Source: Fimbriimonadaceae bacterium
GTDB taxonomy: Bacteria > Armatimonadota > Fimbriimonadia > Fimbriimonadales > Fimbriimonadaceae
DNA: 5,088 nt
Reading direction: 5' to 3'
Assembly (NCBI GenBank): GCA_022402505.1
Contig: JAKRSE010000411.1
Coordinates: 1-5,088 of the forward strand
The translations under genes and the position numbers were made by a program. The notes under the pieces were generated by a model. That model saw nothing but the letters and a program-made list of their open reading frames with translations, did not search any database and was not told the DNA's origin. This document shows positions 1 through 4,659 of the stretch, in pieces (position 1 is the stretch's first letter; each line of letters opens with the position of its first letter).

Positions 1-803
1 TGGACATCTTCAAGACCCTGATCCGCAGACCCTACGGGCTCTTCCTGGTCACCGGGCCCACGGGTTCTGGAAAGACGACCTCGCTCTATGCGGCCCTGAA
101 CTACGTCAAGGATGAGGAAACGAACATCATCACCTGCGAAGATCCGGTCGAATACAACATCGACGGGATCAGCCAAAGCCAGGTGAACTCGAAGATCGGC
201 CTCACCTTTGCGGCCCAGCTCCGCTCGATCCTGCGACAGGACCCCGACGTGGTTCTGGTCGGTGAAATCCGAGACCAGGAGACGGCCGAGACGGCGATCC
301 GCGCTTCGATGACGGGTCACCTCGTCTTCTCGACCCTGCACTGCAACGACGCCCCGTCCGCCGTCCCGCGACTTCTGGACATGGGCATCGACCCGTACCT
401 CCTCAGCACCTCGCTGATCGGCGTCATGGGCCAGCGACTGCTTCGGGTCACCTGCCCGGAATGCCGGACCGCCTATTCGCCCAGCGTGGAAGAGCAGGGG
501 CTGCTGAGCCGCATGTTCGTGTACGACGATGTGGAGACCCTGTACGAAGGCAAGGGCTGCCTCAATTGTGCGGGAACCGGCTTCAAGGGCCGGATGGCGG
601 TTCATGAGATCATGCCGGTGACCCAGGAGGTCGGCAGCATGATCGCCGGCCGCCCCGCGACCGAGAAGCTGGCGGAACTTGCGGCCCATTACGGCTACAA
701 GACCATGCAGCAGGACGCCATGGAGCGGGTCCTCAGCGGGCGAACCAGTCTGAAGGAAGCCCAGCGCCTGCTCGCCTTTGACGACATCCCCCGCGTCGCC
801 TGA
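1..803 (+). CDS. Type IV pilus / type II secretion assembly ATPase (PilB/GspE family), C-terminal part
   Basis: This is the 3' part of a hexameric cytoplasmic ATPase that powers pilus or pseudopilus assembly at the inner membrane. The first full codon is at position 3 and the stop is at 801-803, giving 266 residues. Full-length PilB/GspE is usually about 500-570 residues, so the N-terminal domain lies outside the window. The fragment has the family motifs in order: Walker A GPTGSGKT (residues 18-25 of the fragment), Asp box EDPVEY (46-51), Walker B region VVLVGEIRD (83-91), and His box from MTGH to STLH (103-113). A zinc-binding tetracysteine CPEC...CLNC (C151, C154, C186, C189) follows, which points to PilB/GspE rather than the retraction ATPase PilT. 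PilB and GspE cannot be told apart from this fragment without neighbours. A 173-base gap follows, so the gene is probably not part of the downstream methyltransferase operon. Confidence 0.95.
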   Translation, partial: DIFKTLIRRPYGLFLVTGPTGSGKTTSLYAALNYVKDEETNIITCEDPVEYNIDGISQSQVNSKIGLTFAAQLRSILRQDPDVVLVGEIRDQETAETAIRASMTGHLVFSTLHCNDAPSAVPRLLDMGIDPYLLSTSLIGVMGQRLLRVTCPECRTAYSPSVEEQGLLSRMFVYDDVETLYEGKGCLNCAGTGFKGRMAVHEIMPVTQEVGSMIAGRPATEKLAELAAHYGYKTMQQDAMERVLSGRTSLKEAQRLLAFDDIPRVA

Positions 804-808
804 TCCCT

Positions 809-820
809 CGCTCAAGAGCG
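809..820 (+). repeat. Short hairpin just after the ATPase stop codon
   Basis: CGCTC (809-813) and GAGCG (816-820) are perfect inverted repeats around two bases; with a realistic loop this is a 4-bp stem and tetraloop. It begins five bases after the ATPase stop. No T-run follows, so it is not a standard intrinsic terminator. It could be a weak 3'-end structure or the first element of the structured leader. Taken alone, such a short stem is expected by chance in GC-rich DNA. Confidence 0.4.
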
Positions 821-822
821 TT

Positions 823-911
823 CGGGACGGGCCCGGTCATGACTGCTTTCATGGCGGTCATGACCGGTTCCCTCACGTGGCTTGGGCCCCTGGTCCCGGG
901 TTCAAACCTGG
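823..911 (+). promoter_or_regulatory. Candidate structured leader RNA upstream of the methyltransferase operon
   Basis: Bases 823-834 (C, GGGAC, GGGCCC) can pair with 884-898 (GGGCCC, three-base bulge CTG, GTCCC, G), forming an outer stem of about 12 pairs. This stem encloses the inverted repeat at 833-867, sharing two bases with it. A competing hairpin CCGGGT-TCAA-ACCTGG (896-911, one G-U pair) uses bases of the outer stem's 3' arm, so two folds would be mutually exclusive, as in attenuators and riboswitches. I read this pairing by hand and did not fold it thermodynamically. GGGCCC-rich stretches pair easily, so chance is a real alternative. No match to a known riboswitch class was recognised. 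Confidence 0.3.
833..867 (+). repeat. 11-bp perfect inverted repeat (hairpin or operator)
   Basis: CCGGTCATGAC (833-843) and GTCATGACCGG (857-867) are exact reverse complements separated by 13 bases. As RNA the stem can extend inward through G-C and G-U pairs (844-847 with 853-856), leaving a five-base loop and up to 15 pairs. The right arm also contains the ten-base palindrome GGTCATGACC (856-865). It lies about 110-145 bases upstream of the corrinoid protein start. No T-tract follows (next bases TTCCCTCACG), which argues against a simple rho-independent terminator. Equally possible roles are a dimeric regulator's operator or the core of a leader RNA. Confidence 0.6.
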
Positions 912-930
912 ACATTTTCTCCCTGTTTGA

Positions 931-945
931 CCTCCATCAAGGAGG
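931..945 (+). promoter_or_regulatory. Hairpin pairing with a strong Shine-Dalgarno sequence
   Basis: CCTCC (931-935) and GGAGG (941-945) form a perfect 5-bp stem with loop ATCAA. The 3' arm is the core of the best ribosome binding site in the gap, AAGGAGGG (939-946), five bases before the ATG at 952. A second pyrimidine run, TCCCT (920-924), could pair with AGGGA (943-947) instead. If real, this would control ribosome access. However, the ATG it serves is out of frame with the corrinoid protein, so the role is unclear. Confidence 0.35.
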
Positions 946-951
946 GATAAG

Positions 952-1110
952 ATGGCAACGTCACAGGAGACAAATCGTGGACCTGCAACCCCTCACCCAG
1001 TCCATCGTCGGCGGCAAGCGCAAGGATGCCAAGGAGCACACCGAGCAGGCGCTCGCGGCCGGGGTTGGTCCGGAAGCCATCCTCGCGGCTTTGGTGGCTG
1101 GCATGGATGA
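952..1110 (+). other. Out-of-frame ORF with strong RBS overlapping the corrinoid gene start (uORF or frameshift remnant)
   Basis: The ATG at 952 is preceded by AAGGAGGG with five-base spacing, which should be an excellent initiation site. Its frame runs 52 codons to the TGA at 1108-1110 and overlaps the corrinoid protein gene in another frame. The peptide is Arg-, Gly- and His-rich and looks like an out-of-frame reading rather than a protein. If one A of the run at 972-974 were removed, translation from this ATG would read MATSQETIVDLQPLTQ and continue straight into the corrinoid protein. Either this is a regulatory upstream ORF, or the gene naturally starts here and the sequence has a one-base insertion. 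I do not annotate it as an independent gene. Confidence 0.2.
964..968 (+). promoter_or_regulatory. RBS deciding the GTG start of the corrinoid protein
   Basis: AGGAG ends eight bases before the GTG at 977, an ideal distance. This site supports the in-frame GTG over the far-upstream in-frame ATG at 839, which lies inside the inverted repeat and would add 46 residues unlike this family's N-terminus. Confidence 0.6.
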
Positions 1111-1603
1111 GATCGGTGGACGCTTCCAGCGGAACGAGGCCTTCGTGCCCGAAATGCTGATCGCTGCCCGAGCGATGAAGGAGGCCATGTCCGTTCTGGA
1201 GCCCGAGCTGCTGAAGGCGGGCATCCGTCCCGAATTCACCGCCGTCATCGGCACCGTCCAGGGCGACCTCCACGACATCGGCAAGAACCTGGTCGCGATG
1301 ATGTGGAAGGGAGCCAACTTCAACGTCGTCGATCTGGGGACCAACGTGGAGGCGGAGAGATTCGTCGCCGCCGCCCAGGAGCACCAGGCCGATCTGGTCG
1401 GACTCTCGGCGCTGCTGACGACGACCATGCCGAACATGAAGGCGACGATCGAGGCGCTGAAGGCGGCGGGCCTGCCCAAGACCAAGATCATGGTCGGCGG
1501 CGCGCCGATCACCCAGGAATTCGCCGACGAGATCGGGGCCGACGGATTCGCTCCCGATGCGGCCGGAGCCGTCCAGGTCGCCCGAACCCTGATGGCGGGG
1601 TGA
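977..1603 (+). CDS. Corrinoid-binding methyltransferase protein (MtaC/MtbC/MttC family)
   Basis: This cytoplasmic protein of 208 residues carries a methyl group on a cobalamin cofactor between two methyltransferases. Residues 1-80 form the B12-binding-2 helical cap, recognisable by ALAAGVGPEAI, GMDEIGGRFQRNEAFVPEML and AARAMKEAM. Residues 88-208 form the Rossmann-like B12 domain, with DLHDIG (97-102) containing the DxHxxG motif. H99 should be the lower axial cobalt ligand. VGLSALLTTTM (141-151) and MVGGAPIT (172-179) supply the usual nucleotide-tail contacts. The length is normal for stand-alone members. The GTG start was chosen for its AGGAG site and because a ten-residue lead into the first helix is typical; the alternative via a frameshift from ATG 952 is listed separately. 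The stop TGA shares one base with the next gene's ATG, so the two are probably translationally coupled. The physiological methyl donor cannot be told from this protein. Confidence 0.93.
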   Translation: MDLQPLTQSIVGGKRKDAKEHTEQALAAGVGPEAILAALVAGMDEIGGRFQRNEAFVPEMLIAARAMKEAMSVLEPELLKAGIRPEFTAVIGTVQGDLHDIGKNLVAMMWKGANFNVVDLGTNVEAERFVAAAQEHQADLVGLSALLTTTMPNMKATIEALKAAGLPKTKIMVGGAPITQEFADEIGADGFAPDAAGAVQVARTLMAG

Positions 1604-2691
1604 TGAGAGCGATGCGCCGAAACGAAATGACGGGCCAAGAGCGGGTCCGCCGAATGTTCGCCCGGCAGGACCAAGACTCCCTGCCCCGAATGGAGTCCTT
1701 CTGGGATGACACGATCCGCAACTTCCAAGCGGCCGGGCATCTGGAAGACCCGAACGTGATTCTGGGGTCCGACTTCCAATCCCTCTGCTGGAGCGAGACC
1801 TTTCCGTATCCGGGCCAGCGGGTGCAGATCGCAGAAGACGAGGAGACCGTCACCGTCCGCGATGCCTGGGGACAGATCAACCGCTACTGGAAGGCCCGCA
1901 CCGGCACGCCGGAGCACATCCGATTCCCCTGCATGGAGAGCAGCGACTGGTTCGACACCATCAAGCCGCTGATGCTCTCCAATCCTCCCTCCGTTTCGAT
2001 TGACGAGGCCAGCCGTGCGATGGCTCAGGGCCGACGTCTGGGGCGCTGGTGCCACTTCACCGGTCTGGAGACCTTCGAGATCACCCGCCACCTGATGGGG
2101 GATGAGAACGCGATGATCGCCATGCTGGAGGAGCCGGACTACTTCCGCGATGTCTCGGCCACGGTCACCGACCTGGTCTTGAAGGATTGGGATCACCTGT
2201 GGGAGGCGGGAGTCGAGGCCGACGGGGTGTGGGTCTACGGCGACATGGCCTTCCGCAGCGGAGTCATCTGCGGGCCGCCGCTCTACCGCGAGATGGTCTG
2301 GCCGGACCACAAGCGCATGGCCGACTGGGCGCATGAGAGGGGCCTGCCCTTCAACTTCCACACCGACGGGGATGTGAACGCGGTCGTCGAAGACTACATC
2401 GGCGCCGGGTTCGACTGCCTCCAGCCGCTGGAAGCCAAGGCCGGAATGAACGTCGTCAATCTGCTGGCGGAGTACGGCGACCGGCTCGCCTTCTTCGGCA
2501 ACTGCGACGTGATGATCTACGCCACCCGCGACCGGGACGCCATCGAGCACGAGATCAAGACCAAGTGCGAGGCGGGCAAGAAGACCAAGGGCTACGTCTA
2601 CCACTCCGACCACTCGATTCCGCCCAGCGTGGACTGGGAGACCTTCCAGTTCATCGTGGACTGCGTGGATCGGTACGGAAACTATGACTGA
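1603..2691 (+). CDS. UroD-family corrinoid methyltransferase, paralogue 1 (HxD...H variant)
   Basis: This 362-residue cytoplasmic protein belongs to the uroporphyrinogen decarboxylase superfamily, whose non-haem members (MtaA, MtbA, CmuA, vanillate demethylases) move methyl groups to or from corrinoid proteins. Its place directly after a corrinoid protein supports this role over haem synthesis. Visible landmarks are MTGQERVRRMF (9-19), ADGVWVYGDMAFRSG (206-220), FNFHTDGDV (251-258), GNCDV (299-303) and YHSDHSIPP (333-341). The canonical zinc motif H-x-C...C of MtaA/CmuA is not intact: the first part reads H253-T-D255, and the C-terminal Cys position reads H337. The start at 1603 is chosen for the TGATG overlap with the upstream stop; homology to the next gene begins at Met9 (1627), so 1612 or 1627 are possible starts. 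No strong RBS is seen, which fits coupling. The likely role is demethylation of an unidentified substrate. Confidence 0.88.
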   Translation: MRAMRRNEMTGQERVRRMFARQDQDSLPRMESFWDDTIRNFQAAGHLEDPNVILGSDFQSLCWSETFPYPGQRVQIAEDEETVTVRDAWGQINRYWKARTGTPEHIRFPCMESSDWFDTIKPLMLSNPPSVSIDEASRAMAQGRRLGRWCHFTGLETFEITRHLMGDENAMIAMLEEPDYFRDVSATVTDLVLKDWDHLWEAGVEADGVWVYGDMAFRSGVICGPPLYREMVWPDHKRMADWAHERGLPFNFHTDGDVNAVVEDYIGAGFDCLQPLEAKAGMNVVNLLAEYGDRLAFFGNCDVMIYATRDRDAIEHEIKTKCEAGKKTKGYVYHSDHSIPPSVDWETFQFIVDCVDRYGNYD

Positions 2692-3817
2692 GCGGCAGCG
2701 GTTCCTGGCCACGATGCGGTACGAGCCTCGGGACCGCTGCCCGATCATGGACTTCAACTTCTGGGATGAGACCCTGCCGGCCTGGAGATCTCAGGGGCTG
2801 CCGGATCATGTCCGCCAGGGAAACTCCGACGATTGGTTCGGGATGGATTCCATGGGTGAGACCGCCTGGGTTCACAACGGCCTGCTCCCTCGGTTCCCCG
2901 TCGAGGTGATCCGCGAGACGGACACCGAGCTGGAGATGATCGACGACGAAGGCCGCCGGATCCGCAAGAGCAAGGTCCAAGAGTCGATCCCGATGTACCT
3001 GGATCACCTGCTTCAGGACCGTGAATCGTGGGAGAGGCACTTCCTCCCGCGGCTCCGTGCGGACGATCCTGCCAGGCTCCCGGAGGACCTTGATCAGACG
3101 ATCGCTCGGCTGAACTCCCCGGAACAGGAGCGGCTGGTGACGGTCCACGCCGGGAGCCTCTTCGGCTGGATTCGCGACTGGATGGGGGTCGAAGGGGTCG
3201 GCTATCTGGTCTACGACGACCCCGAGCTTTTCGAGGAGATGGTCGAGACGGTCTGTCAGGTTCAGGAGACGGTGCTCGGCCGGCTGTTTGAGGCCGGTCT
3301 GAAGGCCGATGCCGCTCAGATGTGGGAGGACATGTGCTACTCCGGCGGTCCGCTGCTCACCCCTTCGGTGTTCCAGGCGGTCCTTGTGCCTCGGTACCGT
3401 CGGATTGCCGACCTGCTGCGCCGGAACGGCGTGGACCTGATCTGGATCGACTGCGACGGCCGGATCGACCTGCTGGTCACCGGGTGGCTGGAAGCGGGGA
3501 TCAACATCATGTTTCCGCTGGAGGTCGGCACCTGGAACGCCGATCCAGCGGCCTTTCGGCGTGAGTACGGCCGCGACCTGCGCCTGATGGGTGGCTTCGA
3601 CAAGCGAGTTCTTGAGGCTGGGCCGGCGGCGATTGATGCCGAGATCGACAGGCTGACGCCCCTGGTGGAAGAGGGCGGCTTCATCCCGTTCCCCGACCAC
3701 CGGGTTCCCCCGGACGTGCCCTACGGGCACTTCCTCCACTACGTTCGCCGTGTCCGCGAGGTCTGGGGGCTCGGCCTGAACCTGAAGCCATGCCCGGCCC
3801 TGGAGTCGGCGACGTGA
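2684..3817 (+). CDS. UroD-family corrinoid methyltransferase, paralogue 2 (DxD...H variant)
   Basis: This 377-residue UroD-superfamily protein is a diverged paralogue of the preceding gene. The N-termini align (MTERQRFLATM with FNFWDET, against MTGQERVRRMF with ESFWDDT), as do the C-termini (PDHRVPP against SDHSIPP). At the zinc motif it reads D256-C-D258-G, so the paralogue's H253 is Asp here and D255 is Asp again; H339 matches H337. The paralogue's GNCD reads GGFD. It also has a longer middle part, with MYLDHLLQDRESWERHFLPRL (104-124) and AGSLFGWIRDWMG (156-168). It overlaps the upstream gene by eight bases (2684-2691), with only a weak GGAA before the ATG, so coupling is likely. The two paralogues may form a heterodimer or use different substrates; the sequence does not decide. 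Haem-type UroD is unlikely given the neighbours and the missing canonical motifs. Confidence 0.87.
   Translation: MTERQRFLATMRYEPRDRCPIMDFNFWDETLPAWRSQGLPDHVRQGNSDDWFGMDSMGETAWVHNGLLPRFPVEVIRETDTELEMIDDEGRRIRKSKVQESIPMYLDHLLQDRESWERHFLPRLRADDPARLPEDLDQTIARLNSPEQERLVTVHAGSLFGWIRDWMGVEGVGYLVYDDPELFEEMVETVCQVQETVLGRLFEAGLKADAAQMWEDMCYSGGPLLTPSVFQAVLVPRYRRIADLLRRNGVDLIWIDCDGRIDLLVTGWLEAGINIMFPLEVGTWNADPAAFRREYGRDLRLMGGFDKRVLEAGPAAIDAEIDRLTPLVEEGGFIPFPDHRVPPDVPYGHFLHYVRRVREVWGLGLNLKPCPALESAT
3802..3805 (+). promoter_or_regulatory. RBS deciding the GTG start of the homocysteine methyltransferase
   Basis: GGAG ends eight bases before the GTG at 3814, inside the end of the upstream gene. The alternative in-frame ATG at 3790 has no comparable site and would add eight residues (MPGPGVGD) before the conserved N-terminus. 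Confidence 0.55.
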
Positions 3818-4659
3818 ACCTGAACGGCTTGAAGGTGCTGGACGGAGGCATGGGCACCATGCTCATGGAGCGCGGCCTGCCGCCTGGCACCCCGTCCTGC
3901 CTGTGGGTTCTGGACCACCCGGATGCGGTCGCCGACGTCCATCGGGGCTATGCCGATGCCGGGGCGATGGCCCTCACGACGAACACGTTCGGCGCAAACC
4001 GCTGGCAGCTGGCTCTCCATGGCCGTGAGGGTGAGTTGGCTGAAGTCAACCGCCTGGCGGTGGAGATCGCTCGGACCGCCGCGCCCGGGCTGCCGATTCT
4101 GGGCGACATCGGGCCGAGCGGGGAAGTCCTCGCTCCGACCGGCGAGCTGGAGCCGGAGGAGCTTGCCGCCGGGGTCCGCAGTCAGGCCGAGGCTCTCGCT
4201 TCGGCGGGGGTGGACGGCTTTCTGGTCGAGACCTTCAGCGACCCGGCGGAGGCCGCCGCCACCGTGGCCGAGCTCGTCCCGTTCCGACGACCGATCCTCG
4301 CGACCTTCACTTTCCAGAAGGCCGGCGACCGCCTGGTGACCGCCTGGGGCACCGAAGTCGCGGCGGCCTGCCGGGCGGTCATCGCCGCCGGAGCTCACGC
4401 CGTCGGAGCCAACTGCGGAACGGACTTGACCTTGGAAGACTATTCCCGTCTTGCCCTGCTTTTCTGCGGCGTCGCTCCGGAACGGGTCATCGTCCTCCAG
4501 CCGAATGCGGGCCCGCCCGATCCAACCGGAGGGCACCGGCTCGATGCGAACCTCTTCGCCGCCTGGGCCCGGTCGCTGCCGGAAGGAATCCTCGTCGGCG
4601 GATGCTGCGGCACCACTCCCCAGCACATCCGCGCCATGTCGGAGGTTCGCAGCCGATGA
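3814..4659 (+). CDS. Homocysteine S-methyltransferase family protein (stand-alone Hcy-binding domain)
   Basis: This 281-residue cytoplasmic TIM-barrel enzyme of the S-methyl_trans family (relatives: MmuM, BHMT, the N-terminal module of MetH) transfers a methyl group to a zinc-bound homocysteine thiol. The barrel is complete: DGGMGT (10-15), TTNTFGAN (55-62), GDIGPSG (97-103), GFLVETF (135-141), GANCG (198-202), QPNAG (229-233) and GGCCGT (262-267). The three zinc cysteines C201, C264 and C265 are all present, so it should be active. No folate, corrinoid or reactivation domain follows as in MetH, but a separate corrinoid protein is encoded in the same operon. Inference: it accepts methyl from that corrinoid protein and makes methionine. 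Use of S-methylmethionine or betaine directly is a possible alternative. I chose GTG 3814 for its RBS and its four-base GTGA overlap with the upstream stop. Confidence 0.93.
   Translation: MNLNGLKVLDGGMGTMLMERGLPPGTPSCLWVLDHPDAVADVHRGYADAGAMALTTNTFGANRWQLALHGREGELAEVNRLAVEIARTAAPGLPILGDIGPSGEVLAPTGELEPEELAAGVRSQAEALASAGVDGFLVETFSDPAEAAATVAELVPFRRPILATFTFQKAGDRLVTAWGTEVAAACRAVIAAGAHAVGANCGTDLTLEDYSRLALLFCGVAPERVIVLQPNAGPPDPTGGHRLDANLFAAWARSLPEGILVGGCCGTTPQHIRAMSEVRSR
4641..4645 (+). promoter_or_regulatory. RBS of the third UroD-family gene
   Basis: GGAGG lies ten bases before the ATG at 4656, within the last codons of the homocysteine methyltransferase gene. With the ATGA overlap it fixes the start of the downstream gene and suggests coupled but efficient re-initiation. 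Confidence 0.6.

Noticed and set aside
833..878. Rho-independent terminator for the ATPase gene
   Set aside because: The stem is strong but the following bases are TTCCCTCACG, with no T-tract.
805..911. SAM-I-like riboswitch (stretch with CAAGAG, GGGAC, GGCCC and ATGA in an order reminiscent of the SAM-I core)
   Set aside because: The diagnostic GGCAACC and the remaining conserved joining regions are absent; the partial likeness is probably chance. An Infernal scan with the Rfam SAM models would settle it.
891..912. tRNA T-arm-like sequence GGGTTCAAACC
   Set aside because: The stem pairs poorly beyond two or three bases in T-arm register, and no anticodon, D or acceptor arms are found upstream.
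804..951. Cobalamin riboswitch, which would suit a corrinoid operon
   Set aside because: No B12-box-like sequence (GCCACTG core) is seen, and the gap is short for this class.
927..951. Sigma-70-type promoter (TTGACC with GATAAG)
   Set aside because: The spacer is only about 13 bases, and the second box overlaps the ribosome binding site region; not credible as a promoter.
839..976. ATG 839 as the start of the corrinoid protein
   Set aside because: It lies inside the inverted repeat, has no Shine-Dalgarno, and adds 46 residues that do not resemble this family; GTG 977 has a well-placed AGGAG.
961..2757. Long antisense open frame (598 codons, minus strand), and other long minus-strand frames such as 2651-3739 and 3739-4626
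   Set aside because: They lie opposite clearly homologous + strand genes, have low-complexity composition and no recognisable domain; long antisense frames are common in GC-rich coding DNA.
3790..3813. ATG 3790 as the start of the homocysteine methyltransferase
   Set aside because: No ribosome binding site, a 28-base overlap, and eight extra residues before the conserved N-terminus; GTG 3814 has GGAG and a standard four-base overlap.
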